Shown: positions 48,396 to 62,275, counted from the stretch's first letter. The stretch is 64,000 nt of DNA from Lutraria lutraria (GCA_964023205.1 OZ026843.1:5751029-5815028), one strand, 5' to 3'. Numbers and translations: made by a program. The notes: generated by a model from the sequence alone, not told the origin.

Positions 48396-48870
48396 AACTA
48401 GTTTATTTTTTAACCTGCAATACGAGTTACTTCCCTTTTTAATTTCAAGTCTAATATCATGAATTAATCTAAAATTATATAATATCAAATCAATCGATCT
48501 ATTATCATTACTCATCAAACGTTTAATAAATGAATTTACATCAATTTAAAGCAATTGGTTACGTATTGATTAGTGCTCTAAAAAAACACACTTAATTAAA
48601 ATTTTTAAGCTATTAATTACAATAACAAAACAATAACGAAACAATATCAATCAGTGATAAATTTGTAAATCGGATATCAAACATGCAATATTTATGAGTT
48701 GAAATTCAGATTATGTAGTAGGCGAAGTTCACAAGTCATTTGACGATACATTGTTTAATCAACAAAGTGTTTGTATTACTGTTGCATCATTATCATACTC
48801 AACGCTAACTAATGTACCATTCTGCGGACACAATGCCAATTTATTTCTGGTTCTGACTCACCTCCGTGCC

Positions 48871-49120
48871 GTCCGCGGTCGAGTGCTTAAGGTCGTTGAC
48901 TTCAAATCACTGTAACCTCTCACTGATATAGGGTCGTGGGTTCGAGCCCAGCTACCGACCATGTCTCTTTATGTGAGAAAGTAGGCAGTTGCCTACGAAG
49001 GATCGGAATATGGTACTGGTTGGAGGTTCTTCCCAGGAACGATACTTAGGTGAACTGTCCGCCTCATATGACTCTGATTGTTGGAAAGGGGCGTACACTC
49101 CAATGAAACAAATAAACACT
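48871..49120 (+). mobile_element. tRNA-derived SINE, family 2, copy 2
   Basis: Head GTCCGCGGTCGAGTGCTTAAGG with GGGTCGTGGGTTCGAGCCC as B box; body words AGAAAGTAGGCAGTTGCC, CTTCCCAGGAACGATA and CCGCCTCATATGACTCTGA; weak AACAAATAAACAC tail. Longer than copy 1 by an insertion near 48990. Confidence 0.8.
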
Positions 49121-49957
49121 ATTTCTGGTTATTCATGATTTTCTATCGAACCGCCAAATGGCTTATCAGCAGTGCTATATATTTAGTAACAAATCATTAT
49201 CGCCGATCAGTCCTTTTTTAGTTAACAACTCGAAAACATGCGTTGCATTTGCGCTCAATAGCGAATCCTTTGAGATACATGTATCATACAAGGACTGGTC
49301 GAAAGATTAAGGTATATGCCTATATCTAAGTTATCACTAGTTCCTCATTGCCGTGAACTCGAATCCAATCCTGGCCCAGAGATAAGTGATTCTACTGAGG
49401 TGAAGTCGAGAAACCTCCTCCGCACAGAAAGCTGAAATTGTCGCCACAGTCATGTCTCTGGTTGCTTGTGTGACTTTTGACCCCAGAGTAAAAAAAAATA
49501 ATGATAACTATTATGTACTTATGTTGACGTATCTGCTCAACGCCATTTACAATGTTCATACATAAGAATTAGTTCTACCCAATTGCCGTCATGTCTTTAA
49601 TACTTACCCTATGTACTTTATTTTATTTTATGAGACATTTTGAGATTGGTGTAAGAGTTGCTGCCCTTGATAAGACAATGGAAACTATTTATTTCTGAAG
49701 ATTGTTCAGGTGACCGGAGTTTTTCATCAAATTAAAGTTAGCTTGATACTGTGTTTGTTTTGATATTTTCTCTATGAGATGTTATTTAGATAAATCTACT
49801 TGCCTTTAATCTTTGAAAACTTGGCTTCTCCTGTGGACTTCTATGTAAATTTAAAGGGACAGTAGCTCAAAGATTATAATTGATTTTAAAGAAATATCAT
49901 GACATCTTCAGTCATGGACACCTATACAAAACCTATCTTGGCAATTAATAAAACAAC
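49121..49957. other. Non-coding, nothing firm
   Basis: A stretch around 49340-49480 resembles a decayed tRNA-SINE (GTGAACTCGAATCCAATCC) but cannot be assigned. Confidence 0.4.
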
Positions 49958-50143
49958 TACAGTGCAACCTCTCCAAAGCAACACCCTTTGGGAGAAGCAA
50001 AATTATGTTGAAATTTAGAGGTTGTTGCTATAGCGAGGTTAAATTAATTCTAAATTAGGTAAATTGCGCAGTGGGAAAATCATGTTGTTGTTGAAGGGAA
50101 GTTGTTGCTCAAGAGAGGGCCGCTCTGGAGAGGTTGTACTGTA
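49958..50143 (-). mobile_element. MITE family A copy 3
   Basis: From TACAGTGCAACCTCTCCA to TCTGGAGAGGTTGTACTGTA, about 186 bp, in reverse orientation to copies 1 and 2. Internal AAATCATGTTGTTGTTGAAG matches the other copies in reverse. Both ends are flanked by TA. Confidence 0.8.
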
Positions 50144-50322
50144 CAGTCAAACCTGTGAATAAAGTTCAGCCTTGGGAAAACTAGCTGTTACCTTTATTGA
50201 CAAATGACCTTAATCCGGAGGTCAATGTGTTCTATATAATCAATGACGGTTTTTTAAAAAATGGCTTTTATCCACAAGGTGTCTTTTATTCGGAGGTGGT
50301 CGCTAACACAGGTTTAACTCTA
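50142..50322 (+). mobile_element. MITE family C, best short copy
   Basis: Runs from TACAGTCAAACCTGTG to CACAGGTTTAACTCTA, so it has about 16-bp terminal inverted repeats with two mismatches, flanked by TA. Internal GGAGGTCAATGTG and CGGAGGTGGTCGC recur in other copies. No coding capacity. Its left end abuts family A copy 49958-50143 and the two share the TA dinucleotide. Confidence 0.75.
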
Positions 50323-50986
50323 TTATTATGCATTTACGTTACGAATGCAATCACCCGCGTTACCTATAGATACTAGACAATTCATTATAGACATTATAGA
50401 AAGTGATAAATTATGTAAGAATGAGAGTTGATGTCTTATCCATGTGTGCATACTGCAAGTTGATAATGTGTGTGATAATTGAAGTATTATCTTGTTTTCA
50501 TCATTATCGTAGCATACGTATAAGAATATGGGAAACGCTGCGACAACCCTAAAACGTTTGATTGCATAATGTAAATTTGTAATCAACTAGAATGCTAAAG
50601 ACAACAAAAGATAGACTGGTTTGAAAATGATGGTAAATAATCCTGTCTGGTTGAACCAGTCTGACTATTTTCTGAATGCTTATGATTTATAGGACATGTA
50701 TTATTTCTGTAAACACTTTGAAATTGGTAAAGGAAATGTATGGCTCCGTAAAAGTGCCCCATACACCGATTACATGCAGTTTACATGCAAGATCTTTATG
50801 TTGAATAACAGACACGTATCGGCTTGAGCACGGAATTCAGGTTTTTGTTACGCGTAAATCATCATAACGATATGTATCAATGTTATAATTCATAGATCGA
50901 TGTTGTATTTTTTTTGGTAACTGCATGATATCCATTAGTTCACTTAGGCAATGTTCAACATCTAAAACAGCATTTTTGGGGCGTAA
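50323..50986. other. Non-coding between two MITE C copies
   Basis: No feature found. Short minus frames here and across the MITE are chance ORFs. Confidence 0.5.
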
Positions 50987-51240
50987 ACAGTCAAACCTGT
51001 GAACAAAGGCCATCCTTTGGACAGACATACGATGGCCTTTATTGACAGGCAGTATTTCTTCGGAGGTCAATTTGTACTAAATAATCAATAACATTTTTTT
51101 AAAAACATTGGGCTTTACTCACATGGTGGCCTGTATTCAGGGGTGATTTTGTTATAAATAATCAATGACGGTTTTAAAAGAACGACTTTTATTACCAGGA
51201 CGGCCTTTATTCAGAGGCGTCCATTAACACAGGTTTGACG
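50987..51240 (+). mobile_element. MITE family C, longer copy with internal duplication
   Basis: ACAGTCAAACCTGTGAACAAAGG at the left end; AACACAGGTTTGAC at the right. About 254 bp instead of about 181, because the AATAATCAATAAC/AATAATCAATGACGG segment occurs twice (around 51082 and 51156). Confidence 0.7.
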
Positions 51241-54101
51241 AATTCTTTGCACCGGGCACGATAAAGAACCAGGAAACACTATTCCAAATAAGAGTAGGGA
51301 TAAAAATGCCCAGTCCTCCTGTGTCTTCAGTCCCCTCTTTCTGAGGTGGCCCTGAAATGACCATAGCTATCGAATGGGCCGTTGAACATCAAATACGAAA
51401 TATTAATCCGAATCAGCTTCGAGATTTGATATTTGAGCATGGCGACCATTCTCTAGTTTTATGAACGGGGTACCCAAGCTACAACCAGATACAATTACAC
51501 ATTGTCACATTTAACCGTAGTCGTATGGTATATGATCATAAATATTGCTACCCATCGTTGACGTTGATTATTTTATATTCGCGATGTGGAACCGAATAAA
51601 CCATCTGTAACCCTCTGATATAAAGTCCCTAACAACCACTGATATTCTCCACGTTGTTTAAACGACCAGGCCTACGGGTCACCATTAATCAGTATGCGCA
51701 TTAAAACCTATTTTTAAAATTACATTTTTTGAATAAATCTATTATATGGCTAACTGCATTATGTAAACACCATTCCCTTTGATCCTAAATCTCCAAGGCC
51801 AGGCAATGCGAGATAAATGTAAGAACGTTGTATCTTGCATCGAACCTTTATTTATTTACACACAAAGATAAATAATATCATACCATATCCGCCTATTAAC
51901 AAACAAAATAGTCTGATTACGCAATAACCTTACATCGAATTGAAAAGCGAACAAAATAGGCCTGTTCCGATAAGACACGAATATTCAACGCTTTCCCGGT
52001 TACCTACAAGATCGTTCTCCTTTGAACTTCTATTACAATCCCTGTTGCTAAATTAAACGACAATTTTTCAATAAACTGTATGTCTACTGCCTTCAGATGA
52101 CCCTCCGTCTCATAATATCTGCTTCAATACCCAGATAGAGAAATCTGCAATATTAGATTTTGTAAGAAAATGTAATCTTTTTCTTAAGTGTGGATCTTAA
52201 GTTTTCCGCTTTCCTAAATTCCGTTTTGCTCATTTGTCTCCAAGCGCTTTGGAAAACATGACAGTTTAAATTGACTTGATTATGCCAATATCATAGATGA
52301 AAGAAGTTAGCGCTGAGATATGTATTTAAACAAACAAATCGGCGTTCATAAAAGGCTCATTTCTTGCTGTAGATGATAAAAACATAGTTCCATAAATCAC
52401 CGACAATTTTTCCCTTTCATCAAGATCGTGTCACGGTAGTAATACGCTGACGCAAGATCCGAGTTTGAGATGTCTACCGTACGTACGGAGCCAAGGCTGG
52501 TAGAATTCTGGAGCCATATTTCTACAACTTTCAGACTTCTTGTGATCGCAGAGGCATCTTCACACCCAAAAGTGTTTAAAATGCTATTACACATTAAAAC
52601 GTCATTTATCACAGAGATATATACCACATTGATAGTACTACCGACTCCCAGGCTGCAAAAAGCCACAAAATCGTACGAAAACGTTACTTAGATGCATCAT
52701 TTAAGGTTAAAAAGGGTAATATAAAAATGACTAAAGCGCATCAGTATTTTGGGGTCTAAAACAGGGGAGATAAAATGAGATAGTGATTTGATTGTAGAGT
52801 ATCAAGGCACGTGATGTCTAACCTTCTGACTTGCACTGTCTATATCCCGCTTTGTTTAATTTGAAAGAATTCACATGTCATGTTGCATACCCAAGATGTC
52901 TGGGTACGTCGGTACATTTAACGATCCATATTGTTAAGAGAACGTGTTCGTAATAGGCTTAAGTGTTTCGTAAATAGATCGCCACCTTTTCTAAACATAA
53001 GAGCAATCGAATGCGTCATCGCCTCAATTTGCATATAATATATTACATTGATAGCTAAAAGTAATTTCTGTAAACCTTAGACGAAAATATACAGATTTTC
53101 CAGAAACCTAGAATTGATAGCTTTATTTTTAAAACAAAACCTTTCATAATTGCCGCTGCGTTTATTTTTCCTCGATGGTAATGAGCAAAAATTGCAAAAC
53201 AAATTGAACTGTGAACCAGCATTTGTTGTCTAATGACTTCAAATTAAAACTTCCGCTGTAATAATCACGTAGCTTGTATAATTATTTGATAGATTAATAC
53301 TTAAGATGGACGTTTATAGCATATAGTTTAGCAAATTCAGCTGTAACAGACATTGGGGGAAAAAGTATTCCCGAAATATCCGCCGCTACACGTGTGAGGT
53401 TTCATAGCGCTTTTATGATATTCCACAAATTTTATGGACCATAGGAAAAGCAAATAATTCCCAACACTTGTTCGGAATATGAAGACACGCAGACTAGGTA
53501 GCATCTGAAAAGAAAATCATTTGTTTAGTTTTCGACGATCGTTTTTTCCTTAGTATTACATACGTCAACAAATACATTAGAGACTGTTAAGTGATTCCGC
53601 AGAGTTTGATATTCCGGCTGATGCCAAAGATACTCGGGTTGAATGTTTCAACAATTACAAACAAATTGTTTCAATGAAAGCTCATTTACGTTTTGTTTTA
53701 TACTTTCCATGTTTCACGCCTAGAATGTTGTCGATGTGCAACGCATTTAAAGTGTAAGACGATTCGTATTTCAATAAAACTAATGCGAAAACGATAATGC
53801 ACTACCGTAACGACATAATTTTATTAGTCTCGCCTGTATCCCGGCACCTCACGAACCACGGTATCGCATCAATACAATCGTCATAAGCGTAATCTAAAAA
53901 TATAGTAAGAGTTGCACTAGTTGGGATGTTTATGAAGTCTATATATTGTATATATATTGACAAGTAATACAATATTCGTCGGAGAGAAGTTTGGGATCTG
54001 AGACTTCATATTCCTTATTTCTGCAACGCGTTAAACGTAAGGGGCTATGGCGAATGAGTGGGAAATCTACGAGGGCTGACCTGACCCTTAAGGACATTTG
54101 T
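51241..54101. other. Non-coding; possible regulatory block near 51480-51720
   Basis: The inner block has ATTTTATATTCGCGATGTGG and CCAGGCCTACGGGTCACC with nearby TTAATCAG. Opposed short ORFs at 52397-52691 overlap each other and have no domain. Confidence 0.4.
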
Positions 54102-54263
54102 TACATTTCACATAGACATATAGGAAAAATGAAAACTCTTTCATAGATTTTTTTCAAACTTTGCAGGACCATAGCATATGATAACAGAAACATTTTAAGC
54201 GAAAATAAATCGGGGGTTGACGAACTCGTTTTTGAGTTATCTGCATTTGAATTTGAATTTTTG
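54102..54263 (+). repeat. Dispersed repeat E, copy 2
   Basis: About 160 bp matching 4418-4580 in the same orientation, including AGCATATGATAAC, AACATTTTAAGCGAAAA and CTCGTTTTTGAGTTATCTGC. Sequence beyond about 54263 differs between the copies, so that end is a real repeat boundary. Confidence 0.75.
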
Positions 54264-55444
54264 GAGAATACTGGAGAACCAGGTATTTGTTACCCCGTTT
54301 TCCCTAGTTCTTTATCTTGCTTCACGATGTCCGTTTTCCTGTGATGTTCACAGTACTTGGCTTGGTAGTTGGGACGGGGACACTGAGAAAGTGTCCCTGA
54401 AAAATTTGAAAGGCGGAAAATATTAAAAACTGATCTGAAAATTAGTAAATAGGATGCATGCGACGGTCTTAATATCGGAGGGATATATTAATTGTATGCG
54501 AATGTAACTTTCTTGAAATTACACGTACTTAATTATTCACCCAAATCTTAAATATCCCTTAATTTCAGAAACATTATCATTTTGGAAATAGCATCGGTAT
54601 ATAGTGTTTTATCTTTTATTGAAATAATTTATATCGGGATTTAGGAAGTATCTTTAACCGAATATTACAATATAGGGACATATTGAAGTTGAGTGAACTG
54701 TTCTTCATTTGTGGTGATGATGACACAGTATAAAAATCGTGCAAGTAAATGTTCAGCTTCTAGACGTTCACTAAAATAACTTATGAAAGTGATATACGCA
54801 CGTCTCCAAATAAGCGTTCGAGCTGGCAAACCTCAATGCAAACAAAGCAACCGAAAATTAAGATTTAATCAATTAGCAACTTTTATTACAATAAACACTC
54901 GAGACATTCACTGTATGCCTGTAATCACCGAACTGCACCGAATGAACTTCCCTTTCGACAACATAGAGGTCGCCACTTTTCCTTTTCTGCAGTCATTTTA
55001 ATTTTTCCCCCGTCAACAACAGTTTTTATCAAAGAGAGAACGAACTTACATGCTGTCACCACGATGTGTGGTACGCATGCTCAAACCGAACGTCAAAACA
55101 TTGATAAATGCAAACGTTGGGTTCGTATAAAGTCATTATGACACATTTCCGCATCGTAGGGTTAATCAAACGAATCTTTAAAACTAAACAAAGCATACGA
55201 ACACGAGGTTAACTAAGGACAATCTTGTTTTCCTCGATGTTAAATAGATGTATACGTGTGTGTTCGTAGTTTGGGAGCCTTAACGTAGCATGCTGAGATG
55301 AAAACAAACCTGTCATCTGTATACAGCATTACAATTTCAAACAATTTAATTTGTCCTTTAGCTTCATTTTTGCAAATAGTTTGTTATATTCTTATTCGGC
55401 TTTGCATTCATTAAACATTGCACCTTCTCCATTTTGTCAAAGAT
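54264..55444. other. Non-coding, nothing recognised
   Basis: A 72-codon frame at 54783-55001 has no recognisable domain. The sequence after repeat E copy 2 (54264-54420) is more GC-rich but unidentified. Confidence 0.5.
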
Positions 55445-55690
55445 TTTGTCACTTCAGATAGAGCCTTAGATTGTAAGGCTCTCGGTCGGCGAGTTCGAAT
55501 CCTAGACGTTATATATCTTATTTGTGATGATTTGATTAAAGACATCGCATGGAAGACATCGGTTTAGTCAAAGTAAGTAGTCACTTGCAGAGAACCAGGT
55601 TTGCACTGGTACATATTCCACCAAAACTGGTACGATTATAGAGTTGTAAGGATTTCTGTCTGAAGTAATGTTGAAAACAAACGTAAAACT
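55445..55690 (+). mobile_element. Degenerate tRNA-SINE-like sequence
   Basis: Contains a B-box-like GCGAGTTCGAATCCTAGAC, then GAGAACCAGGTTTGCACTGG and a 3' block CTGTCTGAAGTAATGTTGAA followed by AACAAACGTAAAA, which recalls the SINE tails above. The A box is poor. Old copy of an unassigned family. Confidence 0.4.
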
Positions 55691-57467
55691 CGTACAAATT
55701 AGATGCTGCTTTTCTAAAGCAACCAACAGGTTCTGTTGGCGGTATTATTGGTCGTCCTTATGATATACCTATTAGGCTCTGAGGTTATAAAGCTTGAGAT
55801 TAGTCTCCAAACTCAAATCTCATATTTCGTCATTGTGTTGTTAACAAAACAACTACGGTAGGATAGTAATGTTACTAGTATTAGACGTACATTTTCCTGT
55901 CAGCTCAATCGACCTGAATATGTATTTAAACATTCAACAATATTACATTTTCATTCAGACTTAATTGAGAATGGAATTGAGATTTGAGTTCTTAGACAGT
56001 TCTCAATTTGTATAACCCCATGCCCAGGCCGGTAAATCGAACAATAGTTATAGGTCTGTCCTTAATGTTTCAAATTATTACTTTTACATAAATTTCGTAT
56101 GAAATATTTTAGAACATTTATTTCAAAATTATCTCTATGTTATCTTAATACGTTTTACGTTCGATAATAATTACATAATTCATTATTCCAATGAATATAT
56201 GCTGCGTATGAATATAATCATGCAGTTAAGCTCCGTATGAATACATAAAGATTTATAATGTAACGTAACTCATCTTATTTCTTTCCGTAGTTCTTAAATT
56301 TTAAAACGGAAACTATGGTGCGATAAAGATTTTAAATGCATAAACTAAATTATGCATTATCAAAACGATTAAATTTGTCAATAATGCACACGATGGTGCT
56401 TTTAAAATAAATGTTTTGTTTAACGGAGGTAAAGGTGCGATAATGCTTTTCATCGTCTGAGAGGCATTGGTGTGTAAATGTGCCGCTAAATCATGTTTCA
56501 AAGTTTGTCGATTGTAACATGTTTGTTAAATGGCCAGCATGACATTAAATGTGTACTTACCGGATACTAAATGTTATGTGAAAGAAGCTACAACATCAAG
56601 ACACCACATTGAACAAGTTAATGTGCCATGTGTAGAAAAGGAAACCTAGTTGATATTATCAGGCAATAGCTATCTGTTGTGTTCTTAACGCCATGATGGA
56701 AAACTAGAAGCCTATAAAATTATAATCGAAATTAAACGCCAATAATGTAACACCTGGTTATATCTAGAACATTTATACCAACAATGTACTCTTAGATATC
56801 AGTTTCATCTGACAAACATTTGGTTAGGCCATTAAAAACACGAGTTTAATGGATTCCTCAAAATTGGTCCTCTTACATCCAATTAAATAACATTTGGAAA
56901 GTGTACCCATATGCCAAAGGGTAATGTATTCTCGAAGTATTTTTAATGTTTTATTTAACTATCCAAAAGAGCATTTTGATTGTTGATATTTGAAAATAAA
57001 AAGGTTCGTACAAAGTTAAGTAATTTATCATAAGGCTTTATACTACCTGAGCAACGGACGAACTTTGCTTTCATGTTCGCTCGTTAGGCAATAACCCTTT
57101 GCACAGATTTATGTAAATCCCTCTAATTAATGCGTTTTCTTCATTTTTTCTAACATTAATTTGACCGTGACTTTTAGCACTATAGCTGTATATTCTTGTT
57201 TTCTTCGCGACCCTTTCAACAACTGTTGGAATTAATTCGCAATTATGTGAAAATCCACCGTACACTCAAATGTTAAAAGAAAACGATGTTGGAGTAAAAA
57301 GCGATAAAATCCTATCCACGGCGTACCCTGTACATTTATCATTTTAATGTTCTGAGTGTGGTATCGTGTTTTCAAATTAATGTGTTCAATCAGAATGCTT
57401 TGTAGAATACATTCAATTCGCAATTTGAAACATATTGTATGGCAAGTATCAGTAATGGCCGGGACTC
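55691..57467. other. Non-coding, nothing recognised
   Basis: AT-rich, no exon, repeat or RNA gene seen. Confidence 0.5.
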
Positions 57468-58040
57468 TTGAGTTGTAAAAACAGCATATTTAACGCATGG
57501 GTGGCAAATGTCTTTCGGTGGTTACGCCGAGGGTCTTTTGCAATGGAATCCACAGGAAAACAAACATTAAGCTGTAACAGCAAAAAGCATAAATTGAGAT
57601 CAAATCAGAGCTTGTGTACTTTGATTTTTCAAGGGGATGACGAAACGTCTGTTTTCTTCATCATAAGAGGAATTAAATGTGGGTGGTGAGGTCAAGAGTC
57701 AATTTGTGTGGACAAATGATTGTAGTTGGGAGTATTAACGATGTCAAACAGCCTGTAATGAGAATTATACCAAATAAAGATAAATATGTTTTCGCGGTAT
57801 TAACTTCATTGATACAATTTCTGAAGCTTTTGGGATGGGACAACATTATACTAGGAATACCAGGAGTTGTAGCTGAAGCAATGTTCAAGTATCATGTACT
57901 GAGAAACGGTTTGAGTTCATACATCAATGTAATCAATCCTGAATACGTTATTTAAGTGTTAATCCAAAATACGTTTACGAATTATATGAAGAAGCATTTC
58001 AGATTGTTAGTAGCCATAGGAACAGAGGCCATAAAGGAGT
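57468..58040 (+). pseudogene. Coding-like stretch, possibly a decayed gene or transposase fragment
   Basis: Two adjoining plus frames (57468-57689, then 57677-57955 in another frame) overlap by 13 bp, as if a frameshift had split one gene. The second encodes 92 residues that read like folded protein, for example VVGSINDVKQPVMRIIPNKD and LLGWDNIILGIPGVV, with balanced composition unlike chance ORFs nearby. The pattern loosely recalls the catalytic core of a DDE transposase (ISXO2/Merlin type), but no catalytic triad can be placed. Not recognised with certainty. Confidence 0.25.
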
Positions 58041-61000
58041 AGCAATTCCATCATTAACATTATGAGTCGTACAAAAACGTAAACCTATAACTTACAGTAT
58101 TGTTTATTGACGGAGCAAAACATAACGTGCTTGTCTCAATCGATCGATCAATGAAAAACCATAAAAGCACATTATCTTGCCGGTGGCCTTTAATATGTAG
58201 CGACAATCTAGAGTTCAAAATACTCGTTCCTATGCCCATCTATGTATTCATTTACTTTTCTAATTAGATGAGTAGTTTCGTGTTCCATGCTTAATTCGTC
58301 AATTCCTTATTCTACCAAATCTTTGAAATATACACAAAAAGGTTACAGGTGTGCTATACTGTATTTCAGAAAGATATTTAACTCGATTTCTTCGGATGAA
58401 TTTATTTCCTCTAAGTCACCCTTTTCATTAACTCCCGAGTCTTTGAAGCTTCGAATCCTCATGTGCATTGTGTAATCAGACAATGACAAAAGGATCCCCT
58501 TTCCACTTGTAATAACATAGTGTCGGAACGGTTACCAACGAAACGTGTAATTTTGAATACACCTTAATTGTAACTTGGTTTGGTTTATGAGCGGTGAATT
58601 AAAATCACTAGAATTGATTTGTAAGGACACCGCTGATACAGGAGATCATTTAATGGCGATGGCAAGGAGGCGCCAGTCTGTAACTGCATCAGGTTTCGGA
58701 GTTAAATATCACCATTTTTAATTCTTCCGGTTCTATATAGAAGTCACATGACTACAAATGCAAGGTTGTAAGTAAAGTTTTATTAGATCATGGACACGTT
58801 CAGTACCTTGTTTTCTCTGTTTTGTACGTTTAGAATTATGTTTACCTGTACACTGAAGACAGTCATTCCCAAATTCAGAATGAATATCCATTCGGTATCA
58901 AAGTTGGTATATGCACACATACCACCATGTTGACTGAACAAAAATTGTGGAATGGCAAAACCTATGACTGAAGTCAATAAAAGCAACCATAAAACTCCTG
59001 GGCATATCTGAACATTACACATTCAATTTAGCCATTCATAGTCGATAACAATGAACTAAAAGTCTTATTAAATTTAAGACAGAGCTATAGCTCACTACTA
59101 TATTTCACAAATGATAATAGTTTTCTGATACAAATGTTATAACAATAAATCTTGGTATCTATCTTCTCCTACACCGCTAATAATTGTTTAAGGTTTAAGT
59201 AAGCGAATATAGTCTAAACTAGTCTTGCGATCTTTTAATTCCTTTGGTATTGAACCATTAACGTCTGGAAGAACATACCAATTAAATCAGATTATTCAGA
59301 CTAATTTATCTTCAAGAAATGACTGATAATAAGTTCAAGACATTTTACATTTATGATAGGAGTTTCCTTTAGAAGGATGTGTTTAAAACAATAAATGTCA
59401 AGGACCATGGTTTGAAATCCATAATGTCTAGACATCTCGTTGTAATGTTGTTCCAGTTCTGACCAAGGATCGGTGTATTAATCGAAGCTCTATTGAGGGA
59501 AACGATTTTAAAAACATCTCAATGTACGTAATTGTCTGTCATATAGAGGGCTAGTTTTGTTGGCATCCCAAAACATGAACTGGTTGTCAACAAGGAGTTT
59601 CACTTTATACATATATTTTGTACTACTTGCTTAATTCATGTTTTAACCTATTGTCCATCATAAATGTTTTAATGATGCGTGGTACATTCAGCAACTTCTG
59701 TGTTCAGAGAAAATCTGAGCCTAAGAAGCATGTGATACCTTAAGCCTACCTTCGACTGTGCCACCCTTTTCGCGTACTTTTCTGTTTCCAGGAAGTTAGT
59801 GTGAAGTTGCTTCAGACCGACCCAATGCGTTGACTTGGGAGGCAGTACTTTGTACGTCAATTTGTGTACGGTCTTATGTGTTTGGTGGGCCTTTGGAATG
59901 TAGGACTGGGGAAGGTAGTAATAATTACGGGGAAGATTGGATTTTTAGTGATGTGTTTTTTTCCAGAAATTCTAATATTATTATTATTATCATTTTAGAT
60001 GGGGTCACCGCTTCTACAATCCCTGAATGTTTAACCATCCGTTATCCATCCGCACAGAAAATTGATCTGTGTCAGAGGCATTCATTGCTGGTTACTTTTG
60101 TTTGTCTATGTGAACTGCTCCGAGTTGACATGCCCACCGGCTTAGCATAGTAAGGCAATGGGTTAGGTCTAAGGCTTCTGGTTTCGTAAATTCGAACACT
60201 AGGCACGGAATAATAGTGTCGAGGTCATTGGTTTGCCATCACGAACGTCTATATGGCAAAGTTTTTGCAAAGAAAGTTACTGGTTAATATAAATAATCCA
60301 AGAACATGAGTAGGTTAACAGTCCACATAATAGTTGAAAACGGGCCTGAAACCAGACAAATTGCAAAAAAGTTATTTTACTTTTTTTTCAAGTTGACCTA
60401 CTTTCATCATCTGACATGAGTACTAGTGCATTGGACGTCTTACTTTAAGACATGGTATTCAATTTCAAATAGATACAGTTCGCGTGTATAATATATATAT
60501 TGATTATACGAAGTGACCAGATCCAGAGATAATTGCCTATGTTGTAGAAGTTATTTTAAAAGAACTCAAAATTCATACCTGTCTATCTTGTCTGTCTGGT
60601 TGCATCTGATATTGATTCTATCTTGATTACTAGCACGATATAATGTTCTGGTATATGTCAGTGGAGTCCTCTACAACGTTTTCGCAGAGTGAAGTCTAGA
60701 CTAATTTGTCACAATAAACAATGGTCCTTCGCGATCGTCTTCAATTGAAATGACTTGACTCGTGTGTCTTGTCCACTTTGCGGCTAATGTTGGTTTGTTT
60801 GATCAAATTATGTGCCTGGAACTTCTGTATATATATAGTAAATAAAGTCAGATTCTTTAGGACAGATGTGTGATATTAGGAGAATGTCGGTGCTTTTCTC
60901 ATGAACACGTCGTAAACTTCGCTATTACCTTGACAAAATATGATGTTCGTGTTGTTTGTTTGGTCTGGTATCACTTGCCTTTCGTGTGTTCCTCTTGCTC

Positions 61001-61897
61001 TTTATTGTAGAGTAATTTGACGTGCTGCAATGTTGACGCTGCTATTTTTATGTTTAAATAAGCATGGTTTGTACAAAAAACAGGCATATAATATACACTT
61101 GTGTGTGTATATAAGTGTTTGTCTTTATGCATACAGAGTCATAGACATACAAATTGATGTGAAGGGACACATACTGATTGTTGCGGAGTAAAGATACTGT
61201 TTGACCAAAGACAATCGAAACAAAAGTTGATCAATTACTTTTTTACATACAATTGTACAATTAGAATTTTCGTTTCAGAGAAGCCAGTTTGTTTGTTTAA
61301 ATTCAAATTAAAGTAATGGATTGCGTTCTAAGTTAGCGAAAATTGGGATTTCCATTCTATTTCACGGCATTATGCTGGCGAAAAAATCCATTCATAAATT
61401 GTTACTACCAGGATTGAAAAAAGGGAGACACGAAAGTTCGACTCACAGTAATAAGCTTACGACGCGAAGCGCTAGCAGTCCAATTATATCTAAGGTCACG
61501 CATTAAAATGTTAATGTTAGGTCAGTTAAATAAATTATGTATTTAGTCATACTTTATAATAATTCCACAAAATGTAAAATGTTTACTTTATTTGGACTGC
61601 ATAAGAATACATTTTCGTCCATATCTACTTTACAAATTTTGCAAACTCAACCAGTACACATTAAACAGTTGCAGACTCACTATAAGTTGGCGTGGTCTTA
61701 ATTTTACCGCGCTTGTAGATTTCACCCAATGGATTGGAAGGATTTCCTGTGAATCATCCAATAGAATGGAGAATTTCTTCTGAATAATCAATACGTCATT
61801 CCAAGAAATATAGGTCAAAAGTGAGCAAAGACATGCTCGCGAAAAACATGTCCGCCCCCGCATGAGCAAGTCCTTTTAATCATTGATCATAATAATG
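58041..61897. other. Non-coding, nothing firm
   Basis: A tRNA-like scrap around 60150-60215 (GTTAGGTCTAAGGC, AAATTCGAACACTAGGC) may be an old SINE. A 106-codon frame at 59830-60150 includes an ATT/ATC run and has no domain. Confidence 0.4.
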
Positions 61898-62077
61898 TAA
61901 AGTACAACCTCTCCAGATAGTCCCTCTGTAGAGCAACAACTTTTCTATAACAACACCTTCAAAATTTCCCTAATTTGACATTTACTGTAAATTCAACCTC
62001 TGTAGAGCAACAAACTCCAAACAACGGTCAATATTAGCAACTCACACAGGATATTGCTCTACAGAGGTTGTACTGTA
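61898..62077 (+). mobile_element. MITE family A copy 4
   Basis: From AGTACAACCTCTCCAGA to CAGAGGTTGTACTGTA, about 180 bp. The repeated internal word CTCTGTAGAGCAACAA gives it a secondary inverted-repeat structure with ATTGCTCTACAGAGG near the right end. Confidence 0.8.
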
Positions 62078-62275
62078 CATGTAAGATATAACAACCCCTT
62101 TTTCCGTACGTTTCTGCTCAATACTATACAAAATATGTTACCCTAAATACAAAAATAGTATCGTCCAATTAGCATATTGTCTTTGTTAATTACCAAGCAT
62201 ACTTTTGTAAGAGTTTTTGCCCTTTTTGAAAATACTAGTTTCTGTAGATTGTGCAAGATGATACATAATGTTATT

